64,000 nucleotides of DNA from Pedobacter nanyangensis (GCF_003313505.1 NZ_QMHO01000005.1:186001-250000); one strand, 5' to 3'. Positions 28,559-38,034 are shown, counted from the first letter of the stretch. Numbers and translations: made by a program. Notes: generated from the sequence alone by a model not told the origin.

Positions 28559-29977
28559 ATGAAGAAAGGCTTAGTAGTACTCTTTTTAATTGTCGCTACC
28601 TTAAGCGCCACTGCCCAACAATACGCATTATTCAATACCAAAACGCTATTCGACTCTTTTGAGAATCCTGCACAAAAATCTTTTGTACTAGACTCTTCCC
28701 GGCAATTCGCTTCCAATTTCCTGCTCCCCTACCTCGATTTAAGCAGTTTAAACCGAGGACAATCCAACGAAGCTATACGTGACCTGATAAACCAAGGGTA
28801 TACGCAAAGCAGAACAGGAGCCTTTGCCAACCCTAAAACTATGCGGGAAAATGTAAACATGTACCTTTTGGCCATCAGGCTATTTAAATATCACAAGTAC
28901 CACAGCGAAATGGGCTTTTCATGGCAAATCAAATCCGAAACAGAAGTGGAGTATGATAGAGATCTTAGCAAGGGCCTATTTTTCGACACTTTCCAAAATT
29001 TCACAACCATACCGCGCATCAATATTTTTAACAATAACGGCAAACTGCAAGCCTATCACCAGCTTAGCTTTACCTACCGCGAAAACTACACCAAACGTTG
29101 GGCACTGGGCGCAAAAGTGAGCTTGTTGAGCGGCATTGGCTATACGGAATTTTACGCTGATAAATCATCTGTGGTAATTAACCCTACAGCCAATACCATG
29201 GATATTGACATGGCCGCTAAATACAGAATCAATTATCCTGAAAACGGCGAATTTAAGTTCAAAAACACTTTGCCTTTCAAAAATCTTGGGGCAGCAATTT
29301 CCATTGGAACAACCTACACCACTAAATCGGGCGTGTTCATGATGGCCAACGTTAAAGATCTGGGATTTATCAGATGGGGCAAGAAATCATATGCAGGTTC
29401 ATTTGACGTAACCGAGCAAAGAACGGTACAAAGCGGGCCAAGGGCGGCGAACAACCTACAAAGTGCATTAAACAGTGTTGGTACCGAAAACACCGAACAA
29501 AAAGCTTTCATAACCACTGTCGACAGCAAAGCCGACTTTATGATCTCCAAAACTTTTGGGGCTTATACGCCCAGTCTGATCGTCAGCAAAAACATTTTCA
29601 ATAAATATGGCGAAGCTGCTATGGTGAACACCCTAAAATCGGGCAATTTTTCATTTAGCGCAGTGCCTAGCTATAATTTGGACAAAAATTTCAGGTTAGG
29701 CATACAGGGAATGATCCAAACGCCAAACTTTGAAATGTTTTTAGGCACCAATGACCTGATAGAAACCTATTATTCCGGCAAAGATATTATCAAAGGGAAC
29801 GAAGCTGTAGAAACAGGCTATCGCCGAGGATCGGTTTACTTGGGAATGGCGTTTAAAATTGGCTACATTGTAGAGCATCCCATGAACATGAGCTGGATGC
29901 CAGGTGTTGGCGATGGCCAAGAGCGGCAAAGCTTCTTTGGCCGTATTTTTAGCATATTCAAGAAAAAACAGCGTTAA
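28559..29977 (+). CDS. DUF5723-like outer-membrane protein
   Basis: A 472-residue exported protein with signal peptide MKKGLVVLFLIVATLSATAQ. The mature N-terminus (LFNTKTLFDSFENPAQKSF) and long series of amphipathic strands resemble the DUF5723 family of Bacteroidota, predicted outer-membrane barrels. It ends with FGRIFSIFKKKQR. The 3' end overlaps the tsaB stop on the opposite strand by 4 bases. Function is unknown. Confidence 0.75.
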   Translation: MKKGLVVLFLIVATLSATAQQYALFNTKTLFDSFENPAQKSFVLDSSRQFASNFLLPYLDLSSLNRGQSNEAIRDLINQGYTQSRTGAFANPKTMRENVNMYLLAIRLFKYHKYHSEMGFSWQIKSETEVEYDRDLSKGLFFDTFQNFTTIPRINIFNNNGKLQAYHQLSFTYRENYTKRWALGAKVSLLSGIGYTEFYADKSSVVINPTANTMDIDMAAKYRINYPENGEFKFKNTLPFKNLGAAISIGTTYTTKSGVFMMANVKDLGFIRWGKKSYAGSFDVTEQRTVQSGPRAANNLQSALNSVGTENTEQKAFITTVDSKADFMISKTFGAYTPSLIVSKNIFNKYGEAAMVNTLKSGNFSFSAVPSYNLDKNFRLGIQGMIQTPNFEMFLGTNDLIETYYSGKDIIKGNEAVETGYRRGSVYLGMAFKIGYIVEHPMNMSWMPGVGDGQERQSFFGRIFSIFKKKQR

Positions 29978-30660
29978 ACTTTTTTCTTTGGTGTAGTAAA
30001 TACAAAATCCTTTAGGTAAAAAGGCTCAAAATAAGCCACATCTTCAAACTCACCAGATTGATAAGCGGCAAATGCTAAATTGCTCATGTAACTGGCACTG
30101 TTAAAATTATCCGTATAAAAATGGGCATTAGGGTCATCTATCACTGTCCTGCATTTCTCCGCACCATCTCCAATAAAGGCCATATAGTGATTTTGCAGCT
30201 CAAGCACAAAGCTTTTATCGTCAACTATTTTGGCATGGGTACGCTCCATTTCAGCTAATTTGTGGTCAAATACCGCAGTAAACACCTCCATTCTCCTGGC
30301 ATCAATCATAGGGCATACCAAGCCACCAAAATTTGGATGCTTATACAAATAGCCATTTGCCATCATTTTTAGGGTGTTGATAGCAATAAACGGTTTTTCC
30401 AAGGCAAAGCATAATCCTTTGGCCGTAGAAACGCCAATACGCAAACCCGTGTATGACCCAGGGCCTTTGCTTACCGCAACAGCATCCAAATCAGCATAGG
30501 TTAAACCAGCCAGTTTCATGGCCTCACCAATAAAAAGCGTGAGGCTTGACGCGTGGATATTGGGAGCTTTCTCTTCTTTAAGTGCTACCGTTTCCCCATT
30601 CACGGAAATGGCCACCGAACAAACAGGAGTAGCTGTTTCTATCTGAAGTATTGTTGACAT
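29974..30660 (-). CDS. tsaB: tRNA N6-threonylcarbamoyladenosine biosynthesis protein TsaB
   Basis: A 228-residue protein of the ASKHA fold that scaffolds TsaD in making t6A37 on tRNAs. Hallmarks: ILQIETATPVCSVAIS at the N-terminus, HASSLTLFIGEAM near 36, and the signature AVSKGPGSYTGLRIGVSTAKGLC (two pieces) near residues 62-84. Length is normal. It follows yidD on the same strand after a 69-base gap holding a hairpin. Confidence 0.93.
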   Translation of the reverse strand: MSTILQIETATPVCSVAISVNGETVALKEEKAPNIHASSLTLFIGEAMKLAGLTYADLDAVAVSKGPGSYTGLRIGVSTAKGLCFALEKPFIAINTLKMMANGYLYKHPNFGGLVCPMIDARRMEVFTAVFDHKLAEMERTHAKIVDDKSFVLELQNHYMAFIGDGAEKCRTVIDDPNAHFYTDNFNSASYMSNLAFAAYQSGEFEDVAYFEPFYLKDFVFTTPKKKV

Positions 30661-30666
30661 TGAATT

Positions 30667-30726
30667 GTTGAAAGTATAAAGTGCAAAGTTAAAAGTTTAA
30701 TCCGCTTTCAACCTTTAACTTTCAAC
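30667..30726 (-). terminator. Low-complexity hairpin between yidD and tsaB
   Basis: GTTGAAAG (30667-30674) pairs with CTTTCAAC (30719-30726), and the inner part contains further complementary ACTTT/AAAGT units. Read on the minus strand it starts just after the yidD stop, so it may terminate or attenuate the rpmH-rnpA-yidD message. Confidence 0.5.
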
Positions 30727-30729
30727 TTT

Positions 30730-30963
30730 TTAAGGAACCGGATCATGCCCGTGCCCGCCCCACGGATGGCAGCGCCCGATACGCTTTAACGTTAGCCAGC
30801 CTCCTTTAAACGGCCCATGTTTTTTAATGGCTTCTACCCCGTATTGCGAACAGGTGGGCGTATACCTACAACTTGCACCCAACAGCGGCGACAACAACCA
30901 TTGGTACAATTTGATGATCCCCAAAAACAACCAAGAAAATAAAAGTTTAATGATTTTCATCAT
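30730..30963 (-). CDS. yidD: Membrane protein insertion efficiency factor YidD
   Basis: A 77-residue protein helping YidC-dependent membrane insertion. It shows an amphipathic N-terminal helix, then the family core [18 protein letters not shown] with the conserved cysteines, [20 protein letters not shown], and the C-terminal GGHGHDPVP. It overlaps the end of rnpA by 17 bases, the classic rpmH-rnpA-yidD arrangement. Confidence 0.96.
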   Translation of the reverse strand: MMKIIKLLFSWLFLGIIKLYQWLLSPLLGASCRYTPTCSQYGVEAIKKHGPFKGGWLTLKRIGRCHPWGGHGHDPVP

Positions 30964-31339
30964 TGATTTGCGTAGTTAGTTTAACCAAAACTTGCCTGAT
31001 TTTCTTTTCCAGGAATGGATAGGGATGGATTTCCTTACCTACGTACTGCAACGACAAAAGCAACAGCTCATCTTTATCGGCCAAGTGCTCGTATAAAAAT
31101 ATCTGCTTCTGTAGCCGATAGGCTTCCCGGGTACGTCGTTTAATCAAATTCCGATCAACGGCATTCTTGTAACGCTTTTTAGCTACGTTAATTACCACTT
31201 GAGCCGGATAACGATGGGGCTGGGCATCAAAGAGAAAAGTTGCCCTATAGGGGTACAATAAAAAAGAAGAGCCTTTTTTGAATAGCAAGTCTAACGACTT
31301 TTTGCTACATAAACGCTCTTCTTTATAAAATTTATTCAT
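30947..31339 (-). CDS. rnpA: Ribonuclease P protein component
   Basis: A 130-residue basic protein that binds RNase P RNA and helps cleave tRNA 5' leaders. The signature [20 protein letters not shown] (the RNR motif) lies at about residues 75-94, preceded by the N-terminal pattern [18 protein letters not shown]. It lies 65 bases downstream of rpmH and overlaps yidD. Confidence 0.95.
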   Translation of the reverse strand: MNKFYKEERLCSKKSLDLLFKKGSSFLLYPYRATFLFDAQPHRYPAQVVINVAKKRYKNAVDRNLIKRRTREAYRLQKQIFLYEHLADKDELLLLSLQYVGKEIHPYPFLEKKIRQVLVKLTTQINDENH

Positions 31340-31404
31340 TTTTTGATTGCTAAAATGCAGAAGTTAAATTGATCTGCCCTCACCACAAGGGTGGCAATCA
31401 AAAA

Positions 31405-31563
31405 TTATGCTTTATGACGACGTTCGTCAGAAACTGTCAATCTTTTTCTTCCTTTTGCGCGGCGAGAAGCTAAAACCCTTCTACCGTTTGCTGTAGCCAT
31501 TCTTTCGCGGAAGCCATGTTTGTTTCTTCTCTTTCTTTGCGAAGGTTGGAATGTTCTTTTCAT
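31405..31563 (-). CDS. rpmH: 50S ribosomal protein L34
   Basis: A 52-residue ribosomal protein, found by direct translation of the minus strand. It begins [20 protein letters not shown] and continues with the family block [19 protein letters not shown] then [13 protein letters not shown] before TAA. This is a complete, typical L34. It is the first gene of the rpmH-rnpA-yidD operon, and a good promoter lies upstream at 31604-31634. Confidence 0.97.
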   Translation of the reverse strand: MKRTFQPSQRKRRNKHGFRERMATANGRRVLASRRAKGRKRLTVSDERRHKA

Positions 31564-31603
31564 AACTATATAATATCTTAACTAGAGTTTTTAATAAGAG
31601 GTG

Positions 31604-31634
31604 CAAATATAAAGCGATATTTTCAAAATTGCAA
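31604..31634 (-). promoter_or_regulatory. Promoter of rpmH-rnpA-yidD
   Basis: On the minus strand, a TTG (31634-31632) is followed after 20 bases by TATATTTG (31611-31604), matching the Bacteroidota -33 TTG / -7 TAnnTTTG pattern with correct spacing. The rpmH ATG lies about 40 bases downstream. Confidence 0.7.
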
Positions 31635-31715
31635 CAGCAAATTAATTTATTTTTAAACTTACAGATTTATCGGTTCATTAGTTAATTGGCTAATGGGCTG
31701 TTGTTCATTATTAAA

Positions 31716-31751
31716 TAAAAAGCCCGATAGGCAACCTAGACCCATCGAGCT
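31716..31751 (-). terminator. Terminator of the lmo0937-like gene
   Basis: AGCCCGAT (31721-31728) pairs with ATCGAGCT (31744-31751) with one G-T pair on the minus-strand RNA, followed on that strand by TTTTTATTTAA. It lies 35 bases after the small membrane protein stop. Confidence 0.75.
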
Positions 31752-31785
31752 CCATTTATTAACTAACTACAAATTTTTCTTTATT

Positions 31786-31938
31786 CTATGCTGCGCCCCT
31801 TATTACTCTTAATAAAATGGCCACAATTGCTATTACCAATAAAGCATGGATAATACCTCCGGTGTAATAGCCTCCTAAAAAGCTGATTGCCCAAATAATA
31901 ACTAAGATTACTGCAATGACATATAATAGATTTCCCAT
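31786..31938 (-). CDS. Lmo0937-family small membrane protein
   Basis: A 50-residue protein read directly from the minus strand. It begins MGNLLYVIAVILVIIWAISF, continues with LGGYYTGGIIHALLVIAIVA and ends ILLRVIRGAA. Two hydrophobic helices separated by a Gly-rich turn (GGYYTGG) are the hallmark of the lmo0937/DUF5670 family, common in Bacteroidota and often stress-related. It is monocistronic, with its own terminator. Confidence 0.9.
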   Translation of the reverse strand: MGNLLYVIAVILVIIWAISFLGGYYTGGIIHALLVIAIVAILLRVIRGAA

Positions 31939-32360
31939 AATAATGATGTTTAAGTCTTTAAGTATAAATTGTTAATTGATCTGATTTATTACTTAAACAA
32001 GCCATGTTTAAAATTGTTCTGATTTTTTTTCTATAGACACCAAAGAGCCACTGATACCCGGATTTTCACACAAAAAACCGCTTATTTTTTTTTAAAGCAT
32101 AGGAGGTTTACATGAGATATTTGTGTTGATTTAAAATTCTCAGCTGCGCAGGCGGAACGTATCCATGTGTGTAGGTACGCTGATTGCTATAGAAATTCTG
32201 TAACGGCCAATTGCTATACGTTTGTCCCGAAGTTTAGGGCCTACGGCTCACAAAGCCGAGTAACGGGACGGCTTGGCACTACGCCATGACCTCTTAACTG
32301 CTGGGATCATTAAGATTACCAATCAAACTGCAATGAGGAACAACCAAATTGGGTATAACA
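31939..32360. other. Gene-free stretch containing a foldable GC-rich segment
   Basis: No gene is seen. The AT-rich half near 31939-32100 should carry the promoter of the lmo0937-like gene. From 32224 to 32269 GTCCCG and CGGGAC close a stem that encloses a second hairpin, CGGCT (32244-32248) with AGCCG (32254-32258). The segment is unlike its surroundings; it may be a dispersed repeat or a structured RNA. Confidence 0.4.
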
Positions 32361-33095
32361 TCAAATCCCTAATGCTGCTTTAAGCTTTACATAACCAGTT
32401 TTGCTTACCGGCAACCAAATACCTGATTTGAGTAGCACCACATAACTTTCCTTTTCTTTAAGTTCTATTTTGGTAACCTGAGCCAGGTTAATGATATAGG
32501 AACGGTGGATACGGATAAATTGCGCAGCATCAAGCGTTTGCTCGAAAAAGCCCATCGTTTTATTTTTCTGGAAGTTACCTTCGGTGGTGCTTAATTTTAC
32601 ATAGTCATCATCTGCTTCCAGGTAATGGATAGACTCTACCGGAATAATTTTAATGACTCCCGCATTTTTAACCACTACCCTATTATTTTGCGCTGGCGAT
32701 AATGATGCGGTTTCCAAAAGTTCCTGGCTGTCGTCACTTTTGGCCAGTTTAGAAGGCAGTTTTTGCATAGCCTGCTCAAAACGGCCCTGTTCAATAGGCT
32801 TCAACAGGTAATCAACCGCATTTACTTCAAAAGCTTTAATTGCGTATTCATCAAATGCGGTAGTAAATATTACTGCGGGTCGCTTTTCAACCAGTTCAAG
32901 CATTTCAAAACCACTGATTTTTGGCATCTGTATATCTAAAAAGACAAGATCAGGCTGGTGTTGAGCTATGGCTTTCAGTCCTTCAAAACCATCGCTGCAT
33001 TCTGCTACCACCTCAATTTCTGGAAAAGCCTTTAAATAGTGCTTTACAATATCTCTGGCAAGGGCTTCGTCATCAATAAGTATGGTTCTGATCAT
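32361..33095 (-). CDS. LytTR-family response regulator
   Basis: A 244-residue DNA-binding regulator. The receiver domain has the acidic pair D8-D9, the phosphorylation site D54 in VFLDIQMPKISG, and the conserved Lys in VDYLLKPIEQ near 105. The C-terminal LytTR domain carries YLEADDDYVKLSTTEG near 160 and FIRIHRSYIINLAQVTKIE near 200. Its start lies 23 bases inside the end of the sensor kinase gene, so the pair is coupled and forms one two-component system. Confidence 0.95.
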   Translation of the reverse strand: MIRTILIDDEALARDIVKHYLKAFPEIEVVAECSDGFEGLKAIAQHQPDLVFLDIQMPKISGFEMLELVEKRPAVIFTTAFDEYAIKAFEVNAVDYLLKPIEQGRFEQAMQKLPSKLAKSDDSQELLETASLSPAQNNRVVVKNAGVIKIIPVESIHYLEADDDYVKLSTTEGNFQKNKTMGFFEQTLDAAQFIRIHRSYIINLAQVTKIELKEKESYVVLLKSGIWLPVSKTGYVKLKAALGI

Positions 33096-34134
33096 CTTTC
33101 TGCGGTATTTTTAGCGTGGTAATATACAAATTATTGTTTTTTGATTCCGCTTGGAGCAGGTTGCTATCGGCAAAAAGCAGGTACAATCTTCGCCTAATGG
33201 CCGAAAGCCCAAAACCGGTTCCTTTTGATGCTTTCATTTCCGGATCATAGGGATTGGTTACGCAAATTACCAAAATGCCTTCCTCTATTTTTACATCCAA
33301 GGTGATGGTAATGGCCGTTGAGGTGTTGTACAATCCAAATTTAATGGCATTTTCCACAATGGGTTGCAACAAGGTTCCGGGCAAACGAAGTTCTTTGGTT
33401 TCTTCGGCAATGTTTACCTCTACACTTAAGCGATGACTAAAGCGGACTTTCTCAATATCGAGGTAAAGCTGTATATACTCCATTTCATCTGCTACGCTAA
33501 CCCAAACTTCATCGTCGCGCTTTAAAGTGCCACGTAAAAAAGCCGCCAGTTTAGTAATCATAGTACCTGCTTCGGTAGGGTTTACAATGGTTAAAGCATA
33601 AACCGAATTTAAGCTATTGAACAAAAAATGTGGCTGCAATTGGTGGCGCAGCTTGTTCAACTCCGCTTCTTTAGCCAAATTTTGAGTGGCCAACATACGG
33701 GCCTGCATTTCAGATTGCTCTTCTAAGCGGTACCATAGGATATTTGCCAATGCGCACCAAGCAATGCACATGAAGGAAACCGCTGCCTTAAAGATATCAG
33801 AAAGGTCTAAAAAGGCCAGATAGCTGCTTTGGTTGGCGAACAGAAAAGTTAAAGTATATTTTGAAGCAATTACTACCGCGGCCGAAATTGCCAACGTTAC
33901 CAGCAACACGTATAGCAATTTTTCGTTTTTAGGCTGATAAAAGCCTAGCATATTGCTAATAACGATACAGCCAAAGGCCAGATATAAATTGCTTACGATA
34001 CTGTCCGTTACCGAAATTTGCCAAGAGAAATTAAAAAAGAAATACAAAACCGCAGCACAGGCCACTTGCCAGCATATCAGGATAATGCCTGCAATGTTCT
34101 TGATCTGCGGTTTTGATAATGGTGTAGTGGTCAA
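33073..34134 (-). CDS. LytS-type sensor histidine kinase
   Basis: A 353-residue membrane kinase. Four hydrophobic helices fill the first 135 residues, a short coiled linker follows, and the His_kinase block LRHQLQPHFLFNSLNSVYAL contains the phosphoacceptor H169. The ATPase domain has LQPIVENAIKFGLYN near 255 and GTGFGLSAIRRRLYLLF near 310. The start appears to be TTG at 34134: no ATG exists between the upstream stop and the first helix. It lies 29 bases after the LiaF-like gene and overlaps its response regulator gene. Confidence 0.92.
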   Translation of the reverse strand: MTTTPLSKPQIKNIAGIILICWQVACAAVLYFFFNFSWQISVTDSIVSNLYLAFGCIVISNMLGFYQPKNEKLLYVLLVTLAISAAVVIASKYTLTFLFANQSSYLAFLDLSDIFKAAVSFMCIAWCALANILWYRLEEQSEMQARMLATQNLAKEAELNKLRHQLQPHFLFNSLNSVYALTIVNPTEAGTMITKLAAFLRGTLKRDDEVWVSVADEMEYIQLYLDIEKVRFSHRLSVEVNIAEETKELRLPGTLLQPIVENAIKFGLYNTSTAITITLDVKIEEGILVICVTNPYDPEMKASKGTGFGLSAIRRRLYLLFADSNLLQAESKNNNLYITTLKIPQKDDQNHTY

Positions 34135-34163
34135 AGTGTTTAGTTTTAGGTTTATCGAAAAGA

Positions 34164-34955
34164 TTAATAACTTTTAAACTCTACCCCCCCAAAAAGCACC
34201 ACTCCCCGTATAATAATCAATTTGTTTACCTGTTCAGTTGAAGGATAAATAGCCCTTTTGTCATCTACCCCGCCAAATACGGCGGTTACCTCTGATTTGA
34301 TTAGCCAAGTAGCAGGCACTATTATTTTAACTCCGCCAAATATTGCGGTAACATCCAAAATAATCTGGCCTTCAAAATCAGATTGGGTTAAGTTAAGATC
34401 GCCGCCGCCAAATACCGCCACAACCTCACCTCCTTTTAAATTTTTGGAGTAAATGACCTGATTGCTTCCCCCAAATACATTTATAGAGTTGATATAATCA
34501 TTGCTGTACTTCTCCCTATCATCGGTAATTGCCTCGGCAGGTTCCTGTTCTTGTCCAATGGGATTTGTATATTCGAATGTGTCAAAACGCTCTTTTCTAC
34601 GTCGTCTTTTATTTCGGCAAACCGCATCTTTTGGTTTAAGAATCATATAAAGTCCCAAGGCCACAATGGCTATGGGCAATGCCACATGGGGCATATTGTA
34701 ATCATCTAAAATATCATCCAGTGTGAAATAACTACCTATCAGTACCATCACAAACCATCCGCTGCTTCTGAAGTTGTGACGGGCGCCAACAAACAGGCCG
34801 ATAACCACCAGCCAAACACTCCAGTTAAAAAACCAATGCGGTAAGCCTAAGCCAAAATTCCTTAGCAATAAAAGCGCACCGATACCTACGATGATGAAGC
34901 CTGCCCAAACTTTTCCTGAGCGATTAACCATATCTTTATTTTCTATATTTTCCAT
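34164..34955 (-). CDS. LiaF-like membrane protein (DUF5668 / cell-wall stress sensor type)
   Basis: A 263-residue protein. The frame allows nine more residues, but the ATG at 34955 (MENIENKDMVNRSGK) gives the expected start. Three or four N-terminal helices (AGFIIVGIGALLLLRNFGLG and others) are followed by a basic stretch KRRRRKERF near 125 and a repetitive beta-solenoid-like C-terminus with recurring VFGG units (INVFGGSN, VAVFGGGD, TAIFGGVK, TAVFGGVD, VVLFGGVE). This matches LiaF-type proteins that restrain envelope-stress two-component systems. It is first in an operon with LytS and LytTR genes. Confidence 0.88.
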   Translation of the reverse strand: MENIENKDMVNRSGKVWAGFIIVGIGALLLLRNFGLGLPHWFFNWSVWLVVIGLFVGARHNFRSSGWFVMVLIGSYFTLDDILDDYNMPHVALPIAIVALGLYMILKPKDAVCRNKRRRRKERFDTFEYTNPIGQEQEPAEAITDDREKYSNDYINSINVFGGSNQVIYSKNLKGGEVVAVFGGGDLNLTQSDFEGQIILDVTAIFGGVKIIVPATWLIKSEVTAVFGGVDDKRAIYPSTEQVNKLIIIRGVVLFGGVEFKSY

Positions 34956-35110
34956 TTGTCTTGTGTTATTTGATATGCCCAAAAGTATCTCAACGCTTTA
35001 GGCCACACAACACCAGACGGTTATTTGCTATCCAATTATCGGTAAAATGCATTAATTTATCGGTAAAAATTTTCGTTAATTTGAAAACCATCGGTTAAAC
35101 ACAAAAAGAA

Positions 35111-35983
35111 ATGAAAATATTAAGCCTGGCTTTCTTCTTAGCCCTACCTTTTTTCGCCACCGCACAGGACATCAACCAGCACTTTAAAATCTACGACGTA
35201 AAAAAACAAACCACCATTAATCTGGATGATATTGTTGCTGATATGGCAAAGGCCGATGTGCTTTTTTTTGGGGAAGAACACAATGATTCGATTGGTCATT
35301 ACCTGGAGGTTACCTTGTTAAAGAAACTGGCTACAGCCTACCAAAACAAGATAGGTTTAACGCTCGAGATGTTCCATACTGATGTACAGCCCGTAATTAA
35401 CGAATATTTGGCGGGAATCATCACTGAAAAAAACTTCATCAAAGAAGCCAGGGCCTGGAACAATTACAAGGATTACAGGCCCATGGTTGAATTTGCCAAA
35501 AGCGTAGGAGTTGCGGTAATTGGTGGCAATGCAGCAGCTAGATATAGCAACTCGGTCACCAAAAACGGATTGGAAATTTTAAGCAAATTACCTGCTGGCT
35601 CCAAGCAATTTTTGCCTCCAAAGGCTGTAGATACCTTAACCGGCAGATACTACGAGAAATTTATTGACCTGTTAGGTGGGCACGGGATGGGCGCCATGAA
35701 GGTTTACCAAACCCAAAATTTTTGGGATGCTACCATGGCTTGGTCTATCGCAAAATTTGCCAAGGAAAACAGGGGGAAAAAGGTTTTTCAGGTGAACGGC
35801 CGCTTTCATAGCGACGAAAAATTGGGCACCTATGCGCAACTACAAAAAATTGCTCCAAAACTTAGGGCTTTAAATATCGCTTCGTTTGCGGCGGAGGATT
35901 TTGCAAACCCCAACTGGGAAAAGTATCAAAACCTGGGCGATTATGTCATTGTAACTGACCCAAAGGTGAAAAAGAGTTTTTAG
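35111..35983 (+). CDS. ChaN-family protein (haem/iron-linked, Tiki/EreA-like fold)
   Basis: A 290-residue exported protein with signal peptide ending FFATAQ and no lipobox. Family motifs are ADVLFFGEEHNDSIGH near 48, IGLTLEMFHTDVQP near 80, EYLAGIITEKNFIKEARAW and YRPMVEFAKSVGVAVIGGNA near 135, and KVFQVNGRFHSDEKLGT near 235. ChaN of Campylobacter binds haem and is iron-regulated. The neighbouring convergent gene, 8 bases away, is a TonB-dependent receptor, which fits uptake of an iron compound, although they are on opposite strands. Confidence 0.85.
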   Translation: MKILSLAFFLALPFFATAQDINQHFKIYDVKKQTTINLDDIVADMAKADVLFFGEEHNDSIGHYLEVTLLKKLATAYQNKIGLTLEMFHTDVQPVINEYLAGIITEKNFIKEARAWNNYKDYRPMVEFAKSVGVAVIGGNAAARYSNSVTKNGLEILSKLPAGSKQFLPPKAVDTLTGRYYEKFIDLLGGHGMGAMKVYQTQNFWDATMAWSIAKFAKENRGKKVFQVNGRFHSDEKLGTYAQLQKIAPKLRALNIASFAAEDFANPNWEKYQNLGDYVIVTDPKVKKSF

Positions 35984-35991
35984 CAAAAGAG

Positions 35992-38034
35992 CTATTTCAT
36001 CCAACCTAGTTTTAAACCAAAGTAAAAACTACGGCCAGGCGCTACGTTATAGTACCTACCGCCAAAGCCATTGATATCATTACCTAAGCTATAAGTTTGG
36101 TTCAAAAGATTATCTACCCCCGCAAATAATTGTACGGGTAAACGTTTTACCTGCTTTTGATAGCCCAACTTTGCCGACACCAACTGAAAAGCATTGGCAT
36201 ATTGCGTATTGGCATCATTAAGTGCAATTTTAGCCGTATGGTTAAATGTGAGGAAAGCCAATAAGCCGCTCTTGTGTTTGATATCGGCCATTAAAGTGTA
36301 GGTATGTGGCGCTACCCCGGGCAAACGATTACCCGAAAAATTTTGATTTACCTGTACAAAATCATCGTATTTAAACTGATGCCAAGCATAGGCTCCTTGT
36401 AGTAAAACAGCTAACGGACGATTTTCCCCAAGCAATTGGTACGACAAGCTTGCCTCAATCCCTTGTTGTTTGGTTTGGCCTGCATTGATATAGTAATTGG
36501 CTCCCGCAGCATCTCTGCGGGTGACCACTGCGTTGCTCAACAGCATGTGGAAATAGCTGGCATCCATAAACAAACGCTGGCTAAATAACTTCCACCTCAA
36601 TCCTGGCTCAATATTCCAACCTTTCTCTGCTTCCAAAGCTAAATTATAGCTATTGTTGTCCGCAAAAATCTCGCTACTTGCTGGGGGTGAAAATCCCTTA
36701 GCTACATTCACGTAAGTAGAAAAGTTTTCATTGGCATTAAAAAGTACGGCAAAACGTGGCTGTATCTCCCCGCTAAACTTTTTATCAGCGTTAATATAAG
36801 GTATTTCACTATTACGAAGAAAGTCAAGTTTTAGGTTATTGGCACTGGCACCAACGGTAAACAACCATTTTTGCACCTGCCAATTCGCTTGGGCAAATGC
36901 CAACCATTGCAATAAATCAAGTTTATCATTGGTGATCTGGTTTCCTTTGTTCCCTTGTAAGTTTCTATAGGTTCTAGAACTGAAATCGCCTTTTTGGAAC
37001 TCTCCGCCAAAGCGCAACGAGATATTTCGCATTGCCTCGTAAACAAAAGCGGTTCTTGCACCCCAGTGCGGCTCTTTTTTTAACTCGTAATTTTGGATGG
37101 CTGGGTTTTCCGTTTCGTTGTAAAAGCCATATAGGCTCGTGGTGTTTCTCCACTTTTCATCAAAAGCATAGCGATGTACCAAGCCCAGTAACAAAGCTTG
37201 CTGCTTAATGCCTGCATTGGCCAAAACAGCACCTTGATTAGCACCAACGGTTGGTCGGGCTTGCTTGGGATTAGCCTGATATTCTGCCAAAGTCAATGCA
37301 CCGGGAGTTTGGTAATTAAGATCGCTATAAATGGCGTGTATGGTTAAGTTTGCACTGGAGAAAGTAGCTAATTGGGTTTGATAACTTGCCACACGTCGTT
37401 TCATTTCCGTATGCTCACGGTAACCATTGGCACTTTGCTCCTCGTAAGCCAACAGGTGTTTGGGCAATTGCAGCTTAATATGATAATTTAGCATTCCAAA
37501 ACTACCTCCGCTAACACCAGTTTCTATCGTAGCAGTATTATTAACCGCAGGAGCATTAAAAAGCACAACCCCGCCTGTACCAATACCATACACACTACTG
37601 CCTGGTCCCTTAATCAGCTCTGCTCCGCCCACATTGTAAAAACCCAGCATATTCAACATAGAGTTTCCACCTGGTGCAGTGAAAGGAATATCATCATAAT
37701 AGATTTTCACATTGCGCACACCATAAGGACTACGCACCGAGCTCCCCCTAATATTCAAACGGTAACTGCCCGGTGATCGTTCTTCCATACGTGCTCCAGG
37801 CGTGGCGTTGATGGCCTGTAACACGTTAGTGTTGCCATAACGTTGCAGTTGCGCTAAACCTATTTTGTTTATAGCCGTTGGCGTGGTCATCAGCGTTTTG
37901 CTGCCATAAGCGTTAATCACTACACTGTCTAAGGTGAGCTTATGGTTCTTAGTAGTGTCTGGCTTTTGCGCCCAAAGGGGAAAACAAAGCAACTGAAATA
38001 CGGCAGGTAAGATGAAATAGGTTGATTTGCGCAT
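35992..38034 (-). CDS. TonB-dependent outer-membrane receptor
   Basis: A 680-residue receptor with signal peptide ending PLWAQ. The plug domain includes LTLDSVVINAYGSKTLMTTP (TonB-box-like start), LQAINATPGARMEERSPGSY, LNIRGSSVRSPYGVRNVKIY and GPGSSVYGIGTGGVVLF; the 22-strand barrel ends with GRSFYFGLKLGWMK. The VRNVKIYYDDIPFT stretch and its short loops resemble siderophore or metal receptors rather than SusC; there is no carboxypeptidase-regulatory N-terminal domain. Substrate is likely an iron complex, by context only. Confidence 0.92.
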   Translation of the reverse strand: MRKSTYFILPAVFQLLCFPLWAQKPDTTKNHKLTLDSVVINAYGSKTLMTTPTAINKIGLAQLQRYGNTNVLQAINATPGARMEERSPGSYRLNIRGSSVRSPYGVRNVKIYYDDIPFTAPGGNSMLNMLGFYNVGGAELIKGPGSSVYGIGTGGVVLFNAPAVNNTATIETGVSGGSFGMLNYHIKLQLPKHLLAYEEQSANGYREHTEMKRRVASYQTQLATFSSANLTIHAIYSDLNYQTPGALTLAEYQANPKQARPTVGANQGAVLANAGIKQQALLLGLVHRYAFDEKWRNTTSLYGFYNETENPAIQNYELKKEPHWGARTAFVYEAMRNISLRFGGEFQKGDFSSRTYRNLQGNKGNQITNDKLDLLQWLAFAQANWQVQKWLFTVGASANNLKLDFLRNSEIPYINADKKFSGEIQPRFAVLFNANENFSTYVNVAKGFSPPASSEIFADNNSYNLALEAEKGWNIEPGLRWKLFSQRLFMDASYFHMLLSNAVVTRRDAAGANYYINAGQTKQQGIEASLSYQLLGENRPLAVLLQGAYAWHQFKYDDFVQVNQNFSGNRLPGVAPHTYTLMADIKHKSGLLAFLTFNHTAKIALNDANTQYANAFQLVSAKLGYQKQVKRLPVQLFAGVDNLLNQTYSLGNDINGFGGRYYNVAPGRSFYFGLKLGWMK

